A DNA stretch of 64,000 nt from an uncultured bacterium (GTDB taxonomy: Bacteria > Bacillota_I > Bacilli_A > Erysipelotrichales > Erysipelotrichaceae). Shown here piece by piece: positions 28,681-39,427 of the stretch; the first letter of the stretch is position 1, and each line of letters begins with the position of its first letter. Both the position numbers and the translations under genes were made by a program. Where the stretch lies: contig CAINEY010000011.1 of NCBI GenBank assembly GCA_903847945.1, forward strand, positions 1 through 64,000, read 5' to 3'. Under the pieces are notes generated by a model. It saw nothing but the letters and a program-made list of their open reading frames with translations. It made no database searches and was not told the DNA's origin.

Positions 28681-30008
28681 CCCCCATCCTGATTTTGTTG
28701 GGGCTGGTGTCCCTGAATGCGTTTTTCGCCGCTTCCGAGATGGCTTTCATCTCATTGAATGACAATAAGATCAAAATGATGGCCGATGACGGAGATCCCA
28801 AAGCCATCGTTTTATCGCGTTTATTGGCTGAACCCACGAAATTCCTGTCGACGATCCAGATCGGCATCACCTTGGCCGGGTTCTTGGCTTCGGCGTTTGC
28901 GTCCGACAGTTTTGCGGATCCGCTGGTGACCTGGATCGCTCCGCAGTTGCCTTGGTTGGGGGAAACGACGTTAAGAAGCCTGGTGGTGGTGCTTATCACC
29001 ATGGTACTTTCGCTGGTGTCGTTGGTGTTTGGGGAGCTGGTTCCCAAACGTGTGGCCATGAAGTATCACGAAACCATCGCGTTCTCCGTGGTCGGAGTGA
29101 TCCGATTCATCGAGATCGTCTTCAATCCGTTTGTCCGATTACTGACCTTTTTGACGAATCTGACCGTGCGTCTGTTTGGGATCGATCCCAACGAAGAAAC
29201 GCGGGCGGTCACCGAAGAAGAGATAAGGATGTTGGTGGATGTCGGGGAAGAGAAAGGCTCGATCCGGGAATCGGAGAAAGCCATGATCAATGCGATCTTC
29301 GATTTCGATAACACGGATGTCTCTGATATCATGACCCATCGCACGGAAATCGCCGGTTTATCGGTCGATGCGAGCTTTGACGATGTCAAGGCGCTGATCG
29401 ACGAAGAACAGTACACGCGCTTCCCGGTGTATGAAGACACCATCGACAACATCATCGGGGTCTTGCACATCAAAGACCTGTTACGCAGTATCGGTCAGGT
29501 TCAGCTGCCGGATTTCAATTTACGTCAATTGATCCGTGAACCCTACTTCGTTCCGGAATCGAAGAAGACGGATGCCCTTCTGCGTGAACTTCAAAAAGAG
29601 AAAGTGCACTTGGCCGTCGTCATCGACGAGTACGGTGGAACCGCCGGGATCATCACGATCGAAGACCTTTTGGAAGAAATCGTCGGCAACATCTTCGATG
29701 AATACGATGAAGAAGAAAAAGAGATCCAGGCCCTCAACCATTACACCTATGATGTGATGGGATCCGTCGATCTGGAAGAACTGGATGAAACCTGTGATTT
29801 GGGCTTACCGTTGGATGAGCTCGAAGATTACGATACCCTATCCGGCTTCTTGGTGAGCCTTTTGGGGCACATCCCTGAAGATGACGAGCATGTCGATCTG
29901 GTGTACCGCAACCTGCGCTTTAAGATCCTCCAGGCCGAAGACAAGGTCATTGAGAAGGTGCGCATCATCAAGAAACTGGAAGAGACGCCGGTGGTAAAAG
30001 AAAAATAA
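28677..30008 (+). CDS. Hemolysin-family CNNM/CorC (HlyC/CorC) transporter with CBS domains
   Basis: [67 protein letters not shown]. Confidence 0.94.
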   Translation: MTPILILLGLVSLNAFFAASEMAFISLNDNKIKMMADDGDPKAIVLSRLLAEPTKFLSTIQIGITLAGFLASAFASDSFADPLVTWIAPQLPWLGETTLRSLVVVLITMVLSLVSLVFGELVPKRVAMKYHETIAFSVVGVIRFIEIVFNPFVRLLTFLTNLTVRLFGIDPNEETRAVTEEEIRMLVDVGEEKGSIRESEKAMINAIFDFDNTDVSDIMTHRTEIAGLSVDASFDDVKALIDEEQYTRFPVYEDTIDNIIGVLHIKDLLRSIGQVQLPDFNLRQLIREPYFVPESKKTDALLRELQKEKVHLAVVIDEYGGTAGIITIEDLLEEIVGNIFDEYDEEEKEIQALNHYTYDVMGSVDLEELDETCDLGLPLDELEDYDTLSGFLVSLLGHIPEDDEHVDLVYRNLRFKILQAEDKVIEKVRIIKKLEETPVVKEK

Positions 30009-30010
30009 CC

Positions 30011-30520
30011 ATGGCCATTGAACAACCTTCCTATACGATCCTGGTGAAGGACGATGCCATTGAAGTGCGTCAGTATCCCGCGATCATCGTTGCGGTGGCG
30101 GATGAGAATGACTTGCGCGGGTATTCCGGATTCAGTCGTGTCTTTGAGTACATCTCCGGTGATAATGCCAAGCGCGAGAAGATCGCGATGACCTCTCCGG
30201 TCATCAACACCTTGGATGAGCGAGCCATGACGACGGCGTTTGTGATGCCGAAAGCCTATGATTTGAGCACGTTGCCTCAGCCTCAATCCGGACGATTGGC
30301 ACTGGTGGAGAAACCTTCACGCCTCGTCGCCGCACTCCGGTTCAGCGGCAACATCAACGCCCGGATCATCGCTGAAAAGGCGGCCCAACTTCAAGCGTGG
30401 ATTGCGGATCACGGGTATACAGTCAACAGCTGTCTCGAACTGGCCCGTTATAATCCGCCCTTTATTCCCGGCTTTCTTAAACGCAATGAAGTGTGGCTGG
30501 AAGTCACGTCTAAACCTTAA
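30011..30520 (+). CDS. SOUL-family heme-binding-like protein
   Basis: PSYTILVKDDAIEVRQYPAIIVA; FEYISGDNAKREKIAMTSPVI; ARYNPPFIPGFLKRNEVWLEV. Confidence 0.9.
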   Translation: MAIEQPSYTILVKDDAIEVRQYPAIIVAVADENDLRGYSGFSRVFEYISGDNAKREKIAMTSPVINTLDERAMTTAFVMPKAYDLSTLPQPQSGRLALVEKPSRLVAALRFSGNINARIIAEKAAQLQAWIADHGYTVNSCLELARYNPPFIPGFLKRNEVWLEVTSKP

Positions 30521-30546
30521 AAAGGGAAACCGATTTGGTTTCCTTT
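30521..30546. terminator. Bidirectional terminator
   Basis: AAAGGGAAACC-gattt-GGTTTCCTTT. Confidence 0.75.
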
Positions 30547-31699
30547 AATTTGCGGTTTTCTTGACTCCACCCCAGGTGAGATTCAATCCTCGGGAGTTGA
30601 TCACCTTCAGATAGAAATCTTCATAGTACGCCTTATCGGGCAGAATGCTGGTCGAGAGTTCATCGAAGGGGATGACCTTCGTATTTCCAGCGTAATAGTA
30701 TTGGTTGAAGGTGTAATGCAGATCGATGCGCGGGTTTTCGATGCTGATGTAGACGTCGTTGCCCCAGACTTCCTTGCGGATATCTAGCGCAGCGATGAGC
30801 CCGATCTTCTGTGGATCGCCGATTTGTCCGGAAACGAAGTTGCCTAAGGCGTAGAAGACGAAAGTCTTCCCGATGCGTTCCATCGGCATGATGGAATGGG
30901 CATGGTTTTGGATGACCAAGTCGACCCCCAGTTCGGCACACAAGTTGGCGATTTCCACTTGGAAGGCTGAGGGCTTGATAATGTATTCGACATCCGTATG
31001 GATCGAGACGATCAACACATCCACCAGCGGACGCAGGGCCGTGATGTCGCGAATCATGCGATCCCGTTCACCCGCCTGGTCAAGGGTTGGAACGAGGAAT
31101 TGTTTATCGGTAGGGAGTTTGAGGAAGTTGAGGTAATAGGTGTACGCCAAGAACCCATACGAGATGCCGTTCTTTTCATACACATGGACCGCATCGCGGT
31201 CTTCTTGATTGGTGTAAACACCGGCGGATACCACCGGTTTGGAATTCCAGTACTCCACGGTATTCTCGATGGCTTGAACGCCTCGGTCATAGCTGTGGTT
31301 GTTGGCCAATGAAACAAGATTGAATCCCAATTCAATCATTTCATCTCCAAACTCATAGGGAGAGTTGAAGCGCGGGTAAGAACTCAGTCCGATCTCCGTT
31401 CCCCCCAACATCGACTCCTGATTGTAGAAGGCCAGATCGTAGGGTTCGATGTAGTCTTTCATCAGGGTGTATTGTTTGGTGAAATCGTACGTGTTTCCGA
31501 CTTTGGCATCGTTGTAGACGTTACCGTGCAAAAGGGCATCCCCCACCATGACGATATCCATCGAGGTGCTCATCGGGAAAGCCACCAAGTCTTGGCTTAA
31601 GGTATCGGTGGGATAGTCGTGAGGATCATCCTCGGAAGGCTTGGCGGAGCAGGCGCTCAACACCAACACGAAAATCAGGGGCAGAATCAGGTGTTTCAT
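30545..31699 (-). CDS. CapA-family lipoprotein (poly-gamma-glutamate synthesis-type)
   Basis: Lipobox LVLSACSA; MVGDALLHGNVY; NLVSLANNHSYDRG; VIQNHAHSIMPME. Confidence 0.9.
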   Translation of the reverse strand: MKHLILPLIFVLVLSACSAKPSEDDPHDYPTDTLSQDLVAFPMSTSMDIVMVGDALLHGNVYNDAKVGNTYDFTKQYTLMKDYIEPYDLAFYNQESMLGGTEIGLSSYPRFNSPYEFGDEMIELGFNLVSLANNHSYDRGVQAIENTVEYWNSKPVVSAGVYTNQEDRDAVHVYEKNGISYGFLAYTYYLNFLKLPTDKQFLVPTLDQAGERDRMIRDITALRPLVDVLIVSIHTDVEYIIKPSAFQVEIANLCAELGVDLVIQNHAHSIMPMERIGKTFVFYALGNFVSGQIGDPQKIGLIAALDIRKEVWGNDVYISIENPRIDLHYTFNQYYYAGNTKVIPFDELSTSILPDKAYYEDFYLKVINSRGLNLTWGGVKKTAN

Positions 31700-32703
31700 T
31701 GGTAACCTCGACGATAAGATTCAAAGACAGCGTCTACATTGTGGTCAGCCGCATAGGCCGCATTGACCCAGTAGGGATGACGCAAGAGTTCACGGCCCAA
31801 GGCCACCAGATCGACCTCCTTCAGGACATCTTCGACCTGCTGAGGCGTTGTGATGAGCCCTACGGCGATGACCGGTTTATTCAAAGCGGTTTTGATGGCT
31901 TTGGCGAAATCGACTTGATAGAGCGGGAAGGGCGACATGGACACGTTGACCAAGCCACCGGAGGAAACATGGATCAGATCGAAGGCCTCAGACACCGGGC
32001 GAAGGTGCTCGATGACCTCCTGCGGGTGATTGCCGTCGGGATGATACTCTTCGGCAGTGACCCGGATCTGAAAGAGTTTGTTGGTGGGCCAGACCGGACG
32101 AATCGCGTTCACCAGTTCATGGAGGAATCGTCCGCGTTTTTTGGCACTGCCGCCATAGGCGTCCGTGCGCTGATTGGTCAGCGGGGAGAGGAACTCATTG
32201 ATGAGATAACCATGGGCTCCGTGCAGTTCAATAGCATCAAATCCGGCTTTATCGGCACGAATGGCGGCAGCTTTGAAGGCATCGATGACTTTATCGATAT
32301 TGGCCTGCGTCATGGCGTTGGGTGTATCATAACGTTCCGAGAAAGGAATGGCACTGGGAGCCAAATGCGGAGTTGATGTGGAGGTACTTTTGCGACCGGC
32401 ATGCTGTAATTGAATGCCGATCTTGGCCCCATACGCATGGACTTCTTCGACCAACTGTTTGAGTCCGGCGAGGTGATCATCCGACCAGATCCCCAGATCC
32501 CGATCGGTAATGCGTCCTTCGGGGGTTACAGCTGTGGCTTCGACGATGATGAAACCGACTTGTCCCATGGCGCGCGTGGCGTAATGGGCCCGGTGAAACG
32601 CATTGACTTGCCCGTCCGTGGCTTGATACATGCACATGGGCGGCATGACAATCCGGTTCTTCAGGGTGATCGATTTCAGAGTGTACGGCTGTAAAGCATT
32701 CAT
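31696..32703 (-). CDS. NADH:flavin oxidoreductase / NADPH dehydrogenase (YqjM/NamA-like)
   Basis: Old-yellow-enzyme motifs: RIVMPPMCMYQA, IGIQLQHAGRKS, FDAIELHGAHGYLINEFLSPLTNQRTDAYGG. Confidence 0.93.
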   Translation of the reverse strand: MNALQPYTLKSITLKNRIVMPPMCMYQATDGQVNAFHRAHYATRAMGQVGFIIVEATAVTPEGRITDRDLGIWSDDHLAGLKQLVEEVHAYGAKIGIQLQHAGRKSTSTSTPHLAPSAIPFSERYDTPNAMTQANIDKVIDAFKAAAIRADKAGFDAIELHGAHGYLINEFLSPLTNQRTDAYGGSAKKRGRFLHELVNAIRPVWPTNKLFQIRVTAEEYHPDGNHPQEVIEHLRPVSEAFDLIHVSSGGLVNVSMSPFPLYQVDFAKAIKTALNKPVIAVGLITTPQQVEDVLKEVDLVALGRELLRHPYWVNAAYAADHNVDAVFESYRRGYQ

Positions 32704-32789
32704 TCCAAGGGTCTCCTACGACAACAAATGTGATACGATTAGTTTACCCTGTCCCAACAGGCTTGTAAAGTAAAGGTCCTGAATAACGC

Positions 32790-33722
32790 ATGCATCAACA
32801 CTTTGAGTCCATCCGTAAAATCCTCATCGGGATCCTCGTTCTCAACTGGATCGTCGCAGCCGTCAAACTGATCATCGGATCCTTGAGCGGCAGTGCCTCC
32901 GTTATGGCCGATGGATTTAATGCGCTTTCAGACGGGTCCACCAACGTCATCGGTCTGATCGGGGTTGCCTTGGCCTCCAAGCCCAGTGATGAGGAACACC
33001 CCTACGGTCACCACAAGTTTGAAACCTTGACGACCTTGGGCGTTGTGGTGCTTTTAGGGATCGTCTCCTTTCAAATCACCACCTCCGCGATCGCCAAGTT
33101 CATCACGCCCAGTTTACCAAATGTAAGTCCGCTCGATCTGGTTTTTCTGGTAGGAACCCTACTTATCAACCTGTGGGTGGTGTGGTATGAACGCCGTAAA
33201 GGGCACCAGTTGCGCAGTTCGCTGTTGATTGCCGATGCGCTGCACACGCAAAGTGCCGTGTATGTCAGTATCGGTGTGATGTTGACTTTGGGTTGGGTGA
33301 TCCTGAAATTGCCCTACGCCCCTTACATCGATCCGTTGATGTCGCTGGTCGTCGTGGTCTTTATCCTCAAAGAAGCCTGGGCGATCTTTAAAGAGAACTC
33401 GGGGATGCTCTTGGACGAAGCTCAAGTCGATCCGAAAATCATCCAAAGCATCGTCATGGCGGATCCGCGTGTCAAAGGAGTCCATCAGATCCGCTCACGC
33501 GGCACCTTAACGGTCTTGGATATCGACCTGCACGTGCTGGTCGATCCCACCATGCGTATCGACGAAGCTCATCCCTTGACCCATGATCTGGAGAGTGCCC
33601 TCAATGATCATTTCGATCAGGAGGTGAGAACCATCATTCACCTGGAACCCTACAGTGACGAACGCTTTGCCCGTCACGAAGCTGAAATGCGTCAACACGG
33701 CTTCACAAGACACATTGATTGA
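32790..33722 (+). CDS. Cation diffusion facilitator family transporter
   Basis: SGSASVMADGFNALSDGSTNVIGLIG; EEHPYGHHKFETL; IADALHTQSAVYVS. Confidence 0.93.
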   Translation: MHQHFESIRKILIGILVLNWIVAAVKLIIGSLSGSASVMADGFNALSDGSTNVIGLIGVALASKPSDEEHPYGHHKFETLTTLGVVVLLGIVSFQITTSAIAKFITPSLPNVSPLDLVFLVGTLLINLWVVWYERRKGHQLRSSLLIADALHTQSAVYVSIGVMLTLGWVILKLPYAPYIDPLMSLVVVVFILKEAWAIFKENSGMLLDEAQVDPKIIQSIVMADPRVKGVHQIRSRGTLTVLDIDLHVLVDPTMRIDEAHPLTHDLESALNDHFDQEVRTIIHLEPYSDERFARHEAEMRQHGFTRHID

Positions 33723-33771
33723 CATTGCCCTTCAATCCCCCTAAACTACGGGTGAAAGTTGAGGAAGAACC

Positions 33772-34704
33772 ATGTCTAAAATCTATGCCAACATCACCCA
33801 ATTGGTCGGGAAAACTCCGCTGGTTTCCATCGACCGTTTAAATGCCAAGCATGGCGGACAAGCCCGCCTGCTGGTCAAACTCGAGTCGCGTAATGCGGCC
33901 GGGTCCGTGAAGTGCCGCATCGGGCTCTCGATGATCCAAGGGGCGATGACCAGTGGTCAACTGCAACCCGGAGGACTCATCATCGAACCCACTTCCGGTA
34001 ATACCGGGATCGGCTTGGCTATGGTCAGTGCTGCCTTGGGTTATCGATTGATCCTGACCATGCCGGAAACCATGTCCATCGAACGCCGCAAGATTCTTAA
34101 AGCGTACGGGGCAGAACTCGTTCTAACCGAAGGCCCCAAAGGGATGAAAGGCGCCATCGAAAAAGCCAAAGAGCTGGTAGCCGCTAATCCGGGATCCTTC
34201 ATGCCCGCTCAGTTTGAGAATCCCAACAACCCCAAAGTGCATTTTGAAACCACCGGACCGGAAATCTTCCACGATACCGATGGGCAAGTCGATGTGTTTG
34301 TAGCCGGGATCGGAACGGGGGGCACCATTACCGGAGCCGGGGAATACCTCAAAGGCAAGATCCCCTCGCTGAAGATCATTGCTGTCCAACCCACCGACTC
34401 GCCGGTCTTGACCGGAGGTCAACCGGGACCCCACAAACTTCAGGGCCTCATGCCGGGCTTCATTCCCGCCATCCTGAACACCTCGATCTACGATGAAGTC
34501 GTCTCGGTCACGACCGACCAAGCCTTCGCCATGACGCGCGACTTGGCCAAGACCGAGGGCATTCTCGCCGGAATCTCCTGCGGGGCTGCCTTGTTTGCCG
34601 GGATCGAAGCCTCAAAAAAGGCTGAGAATGCCGGAAAGACGATCGTTGTGATTTTACCGGACGGGGGCGAACGTTACCTGTCCACTGCTCTGTTTGACGA
34701 GTAA
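33772..34704 (+). CDS. cysK: Cysteine synthase
   Basis: LVKLESRNAAGSVKCRIGLSMI; EPTSGNTGIGLAMV; GIGTGGTITGAGEYLK. Confidence 0.93.
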   Translation: MSKIYANITQLVGKTPLVSIDRLNAKHGGQARLLVKLESRNAAGSVKCRIGLSMIQGAMTSGQLQPGGLIIEPTSGNTGIGLAMVSAALGYRLILTMPETMSIERRKILKAYGAELVLTEGPKGMKGAIEKAKELVAANPGSFMPAQFENPNNPKVHFETTGPEIFHDTDGQVDVFVAGIGTGGTITGAGEYLKGKIPSLKIIAVQPTDSPVLTGGQPGPHKLQGLMPGFIPAILNTSIYDEVVSVTTDQAFAMTRDLAKTEGILAGISCGAALFAGIEASKKAENAGKTIVVILPDGGERYLSTALFDE

Positions 34705-34715
34705 AAAGGAGACCT

Positions 34716-35291
34716 ATGACCCGCAGACGCCAACAGCTTGAACAACTGACCATTCTGGGACTGATGATCGCCATGATCCTGATCATGACGTACATCCCCA
34801 ATCTGGGCTACATCCAGACCGGAATCCTGTCGGTCACCATCATTCACTTACCGGTGATCATCGGGATCTTAGCCACGGGACCCTTGGGCGGTCTCGTCTT
34901 GGGGACGACCTGGGGGCTGACCAGCTGGCACTACGCCACCACGTTAGGAACCGCTGAAGCGGCCATCTTCGTCAATCCGATGGTGTCGATCGTTCCGCGC
35001 ATCCTCGTAGGTTTGATCGTAGCCTATTCAGCCTTGGGTTTGCGTAAGCTTATCAAACCCAAACCCTTACGCTATGGGATCGTTGCCGGCTTAGGCGCGC
35101 TCTCCAACACGGTCTTAGTGCTTAGTGCGATTTTTGCGTTTGCTTCAGCTGGTCTGGTGACGTTCAACCAGGCCGTCAGCTTCATCCTTGCGTTTGTCAT
35201 CTCCGTCAACGGATCGCTGGAAATCCTGTCTGCGGTGATCCTGGTGCCGATCGTGATGGTTGCCATCGATAAAGTCAGAACCCGGTCCTAA
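34716..35291 (+). CDS. ECF transporter S component (substrate unassigned)
   Basis: Small multi-TM protein; [48 protein letters not shown]. Confidence 0.78.
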   Translation: MTRRRQQLEQLTILGLMIAMILIMTYIPNLGYIQTGILSVTIIHLPVIIGILATGPLGGLVLGTTWGLTSWHYATTLGTAEAAIFVNPMVSIVPRILVGLIVAYSALGLRKLIKPKPLRYGIVAGLGALSNTVLVLSAIFAFASAGLVTFNQAVSFILAFVISVNGSLEILSAVILVPIVMVAIDKVRTRS

Positions 35292-35303
35292 CCGGGTTTT
35301 TTG
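35281..35303 (+). terminator. Terminator
   Basis: ACCCGG-tcctaa-CCGGGTTTTTT. Confidence 0.8.
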
Positions 35304-35373
35304 TTGGGCATGCGAATTGAAAGGGAGGGGGAGAGTTGGTAAGGTGGAAGTACAGAATCAAAGGAGAAATCTC

Positions 35374-35979
35374 ATGAAATACAGCCTGCCTGCTTTGCCT
35401 TATGCGGTCGAAGCCCTTGAACCGCACATCGATGCGATGACCATGACCTTCCATCACACCAAACACCACCAAGCCTACATCTACAACCTCAACGCTGCTT
35501 TGGACAAACACCCGGAACTCTACGACGTGTCCCTGGAAAAGATCCTTCAAAACATTGACAGTGTGCCTTCCGACATCCGTACGGCCGTGCGCAATCACGG
35601 GGGCGGACACTACAACCACGCCCTGTTTTGGACCCTGTTGACGCCGAAATCCACTCAACCCGGCACCAAGCTCTCCGAACTCATCACCCGTGACTTCGGC
35701 AGCTTCGACGCTTTCAAGGAAGCCTTCAACACGGCTGCCAAGACCCGTTTCGGATCCGGTTGGGCTTGGTTGGTGGTCACCCCCGAGAAGACCCTCAAAG
35801 TGACCTCCTCCGCCAATCAGGATACCCCGTTTGCGGAAGGGTATCCGGTCTTGGGTTTGGATGTGTGGGAACACGCCTATTACCTGAAGTATCAGAACCG
35901 TCGTCCCGACTACATCAACGCCTTCTGGGCCATCATCAACTGGGAAACAGTTGAAGAACGGGTCCGTGCCGCGCTATAA
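35374..35979 (+). CDS. sodA: Superoxide dismutase (Mn/Fe)
   Basis: [71 protein letters not shown]; start at MKYSLP after AAGGAG. Confidence 0.96.
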   Translation: MKYSLPALPYAVEALEPHIDAMTMTFHHTKHHQAYIYNLNAALDKHPELYDVSLEKILQNIDSVPSDIRTAVRNHGGGHYNHALFWTLLTPKSTQPGTKLSELITRDFGSFDAFKEAFNTAAKTRFGSGWAWLVVTPEKTLKVTSSANQDTPFAEGYPVLGLDVWEHAYYLKYQNRRPDYINAFWAIINWETVEERVRAAL

Positions 35980-35986
35980 TGCAGGC

Positions 35987-36637
35987 ATGGTCCAACGCAA
36001 ACAAAAACTAGCCCGTCGACTCAGCATCGGCGAAGAAATTGGAAATGCCGTGACCCATGGGGTCATGGCGTTTCTGCTTTTAGGCGTTTATCCGTTTATT
36101 GCCGTTTTTGCCTACCTTAAGGGTGGTTGGTTGCAGATGAGTGCCGTCAGTATCTTCATCGTCAGTCTGTTCTTGATGTTCCTCTTGTCGACGCTCTATC
36201 ACGCCATGGCCTACGATACGAAACATAAAGTCGTCTTCCGTATCCTCGATCATATCGGCATCTACTTCGCCATCGCCGGGTCGTATACCCCGGTCGCACT
36301 GGTCATTGTCGAAGGCCTGTGGGGCAACGTCATCATGATCATCCAATGGTCCATGGTGCTCATTGGGATCCTCTATAAATCCATTGCCAAGAGCTCGATT
36401 CCTACCTTATCGGTGACCATTTACCTGGTCATGGGCTGGATTGCGATCCTGTTTATGCCGGTCATCTTCAATGTGGCCCAACCCATGTTTCTGGGTTTGA
36501 TCGGACTGGGAGGTCTTCTGTATACCGGCGGAGTCTTCTTCTACGGTTCCAAGTTCCCCTACGCGCATTTTGTGTGGCACCTCTTCATCAATTTCGCCGC
36601 CATCAGTCACTTTATCGCCATCGTCTTTTTCCTTTAA
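35987..36637 (+). CDS. Hemolysin III / YqfA-like (PAQR) membrane protein
   Basis: EEIGNAVTHGVMAFLLL; LSTLYHAMAYDTKHKVVFRILDHIGIYFAIAGSYTP; start at MVQRKQ, 6 nt after TATAAT 35975-35980. Confidence 0.9.
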   Translation: MVQRKQKLARRLSIGEEIGNAVTHGVMAFLLLGVYPFIAVFAYLKGGWLQMSAVSIFIVSLFLMFLLSTLYHAMAYDTKHKVVFRILDHIGIYFAIAGSYTPVALVIVEGLWGNVIMIIQWSMVLIGILYKSIAKSSIPTLSVTIYLVMGWIAILFMPVIFNVAQPMFLGLIGLGGLLYTGGVFFYGSKFPYAHFVWHLFINFAAISHFIAIVFFL

Positions 36638-36699
36638 CACAATGCTCACACAATTTAAGTAGGTGAGTGGTATAATGTGCCTAATTGAAAGGAATTCTT

Positions 36700-37929
36700 A
36701 TGAAATTCACAAAGGCTGAGAAGAGTTGGATTTTATACGATGTGGCAAATTCCGCCTACACCCTGATTACTTCGGCGACCATCCCCATTTGGTTCAATTA
36801 CCTCTATGGCTTGTCCCCGGTCGAAGGCGTTCCCTCCACGACGTTCTTTGCGTTTACGACCTCGATCGCGATCGGGATCATTGCGCTGTTGAGTCCCTTC
36901 ATGGGCGCGATTGCGGATCATCAGGGGATGAAACGCAAACTGTTCTTGGGATCGATCATCGTGGGCTTGTTGGGTGGTTTTGCGTTTACCGCCGTCAATA
37001 ACTGGATCACGTTCTTGCTGTTGTTTATCATTTCCCGCATCGGGTATTCGTTAGGGAATGTCTATTACGACTCAATGCTGGTCGATGTTGCTTCGGATGA
37101 ACGCATGGATAAAGTTTCCGCCTATGGCTACGCCATGGGTTATGTCGGATCCACCATTCCGTTTATCGTCGGCTTGGTGTTTGTGTTGGGAGCCGAATCC
37201 TTCGGGCTTACGGAAGCGATGGGAACCCGCATTTCCTTCATCATTGCGTTTGTTTGGTGGTTCTTGTTTACCATTCCGCTGCTGCGTAACGTCAAACAGA
37301 CTTATTACACGCCAGCCAAGAAGCACTTGATTGCGGATTCTTACAAACAAGTCGTTTCAACGTTCAAAAAGATCTACAACAACAAACCGATGTTCTACTA
37401 CATCATCGGTTACTTCTTCTACATCGACGGTGTTTATACGATCATCTCGATGGCGACCAGCTTCGGAGCCGAGTTGAAACTGGATACCAGCGGTTTGATT
37501 GCCGCCTTGTTGATGACGCAGTTCATTGCCTTCCCGTTTGCGATCCTGGCTTCGCGCTTAGCCGATAAGTTTGGAGTCTTGAACATGCTGAAAGTGTACA
37601 TCTCCATCTATGGTTTTGTGGCTGTCTTTGGATTCCAATTGGATCAGCTGTGGGAATTCTGGTTCCTGGCCGCCATCGTCGGGATTGCTCAAGGCGGGGT
37701 CCAATCCTTGTCCCGTTCGTACTTCGGGAAATTGGTTCCGAAAGAAAATTCCAACGAGTACTTCGGCTTCTTCGATATCTTCGGGAAGTATGCGGACCTT
37801 TTGGGACCCATCCTGATCGGGATCTCGGGTTTGGCCTTCGGCAGTTCGCGTTATGCGATCCTCTTCCTGGTAGTGTTCTTCATCATCGGTTTCGTTCTCA
37901 TCAGTAAAGTTCAGAAGCTCACCAAATAG
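36700..37929 (+). CDS. MFS transporter, UMF1/Atg22-like
   Basis: YDVANSAYTLI; multi-TM; GIAQGGVQSLSRSYFGKLVPKENSNEYFGFFDIFGKYADLLGP. Confidence 0.92.
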   Translation: MKFTKAEKSWILYDVANSAYTLITSATIPIWFNYLYGLSPVEGVPSTTFFAFTTSIAIGIIALLSPFMGAIADHQGMKRKLFLGSIIVGLLGGFAFTAVNNWITFLLLFIISRIGYSLGNVYYDSMLVDVASDERMDKVSAYGYAMGYVGSTIPFIVGLVFVLGAESFGLTEAMGTRISFIIAFVWWFLFTIPLLRNVKQTYYTPAKKHLIADSYKQVVSTFKKIYNNKPMFYYIIGYFFYIDGVYTIISMATSFGAELKLDTSGLIAALLMTQFIAFPFAILASRLADKFGVLNMLKVYISIYGFVAVFGFQLDQLWEFWFLAAIVGIAQGGVQSLSRSYFGKLVPKENSNEYFGFFDIFGKYADLLGPILIGISGLAFGSSRYAILFLVVFFIIGFVLISKVQKLTK

Positions 37930-37936
37930 TTTAGGA

Positions 37937-37961
37937 CACCTTGCGAAAGCAAGGTGTTTTT
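37937..37961 (+). terminator. Terminator
   Basis: CACCTTGC-gaaa-GCAAGGTGTTTTT. Confidence 0.85.
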
Positions 37962-37992
37962 GTTAGGATAGGTCAATATTAAGGAGATCACT

Positions 37993-39330
37993 ATGTCTCA
38001 ATCTGCTGTTCGTCATTTACAAGCTGCCATCCAGACACCAACAGTCAGTTATCCAGATCGTTCTCGTATGGATTTTGGCGTCTTTGAACGGTTTCTTAAC
38101 GACCTTAAGGCCAATTACCCGATGACGTTCTCCAAAGGTACCGTCGAGAGGGTTGCAGGATACAGTCTGGTCATCCACATTCAAGGACACCAGAGCGATG
38201 CTGATCCAGTGGCGTTTATGGGGCACTACGATGTGGTCCCGGTCAAACCGGAAGGTTGGGATACGGATCCTTTCGGTGCGGAAATCAAAGAAGGGTATCT
38301 ATATGGACGCGGGACCCTCGATATGAAAGGTCAGGTGATGGCTACACTCGAAGCGATGGAGCAATTGCTGAGTGAAGGCGCGGAGTTTGACCGGAGCATT
38401 TACCTCCTCTTTGGTCACAATGAAGAAACCGGATCGGAAATGTCGGATTCAGGAGCAGCGTTGACCCGCGATCTCCTGCGATCGCGTGGAATCCATTTTT
38501 ATGCCGTCGTCGATGAAGGGGGTGCGGTAGTCGAGGGCAAAACCTTGGGGATCGATGGTTTGGTCGGACTCGTCGGTATCGCCGAGAAAGGCTATCTCGA
38601 TCTTCGGCTCAGCGCTAACCAAGTCGGTGGGCATGCGTCCATGCCACCTCAACGATCCGCCCTTTATGACGTCTTTGAAGGCGCGATGACCATGGAATCC
38701 AAGAAATTCAATCTATCGTTCAATGAAGCTACGCAGGCTATGTTCTCGGTACTCGCTCCTCGCATGAAGGGCCTGCGCCGATTTGTCTTCACTCATTTGC
38801 GTTGGTTTAAGCCTTTTGTGCTCAATGAATTGGCCAAATCACCGCAGACTGCAGCGTTGGTCAGGACCACCTCGGTCATGACCATGGCTCTCGGATCCAA
38901 AGCACCCAACGTGTTGGCTCAAACCGGAGAAGTCATTGTCAACTGTCGCCTGGTTCCAGGGGATTCAGTTGATCAGGTGGTGGCTCGGACTAAAGCCAAA
39001 GTCGGACCAAAAGTTAACGTTGACGTGTTGACTGGCACAGAACCGACGGATGTTTCGCCGGTCGATCATCCAGCCTTTGTGATCCTTCAACGCTCCATTC
39101 AATCGCTCTACCCGTCATTGACTTTGGTCGCCCCTTACCTGGTCGTTGGCGCGACGGACAGCCGCGTTTATCACGGGATGGCCGATGGGGTTTACCGGAT
39201 CCAGCCTTTTCCAAACAGTTATCTGGATCGCGGGACAGTTCATGCTGATAATGAGCGAATTCTAATTGACGACTATCTTAAAGGAATCGAACTGTTTAGA
39301 GCCCTCCTGCTTGAATTGTCGAAAGCCTGA
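37993..39330 (+). CDS. M20 family metallopeptidase
   Basis: MGHYDVVPVKPEGWDTDPFGAEIKEGYLYGRGTLDMKG; FGHNEETGS. Confidence 0.93.
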   Translation: MSQSAVRHLQAAIQTPTVSYPDRSRMDFGVFERFLNDLKANYPMTFSKGTVERVAGYSLVIHIQGHQSDADPVAFMGHYDVVPVKPEGWDTDPFGAEIKEGYLYGRGTLDMKGQVMATLEAMEQLLSEGAEFDRSIYLLFGHNEETGSEMSDSGAALTRDLLRSRGIHFYAVVDEGGAVVEGKTLGIDGLVGLVGIAEKGYLDLRLSANQVGGHASMPPQRSALYDVFEGAMTMESKKFNLSFNEATQAMFSVLAPRMKGLRRFVFTHLRWFKPFVLNELAKSPQTAALVRTTSVMTMALGSKAPNVLAQTGEVIVNCRLVPGDSVDQVVARTKAKVGPKVNVDVLTGTEPTDVSPVDHPAFVILQRSIQSLYPSLTLVAPYLVVGATDSRVYHGMADGVYRIQPFPNSYLDRGTVHADNERILIDDYLKGIELFRALLLELSKA

Positions 39331-39347
39331 TCACTCAGGCTTTTTTT
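39325..39347 (+). terminator. Terminator
   Basis: GCCTGA-tcac-TCAGGC followed by T run. Confidence 0.8.
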
Positions 39348-39427
39348 GACAGAAACGTGATGGCTTAGCCACGATTTTGACACACTTGAGCGCTATCATC
39401 TAGGCAACGTTAAAGGAGCGTTACCGC

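Noticed and set aside
32748-32762. CCTGT-ccca-ACAGG small inverted repeat between NamA-like and CDF genes
   Set aside because: Short repeat, no T-tract, no positional relation to a clear promoter; likely chance.
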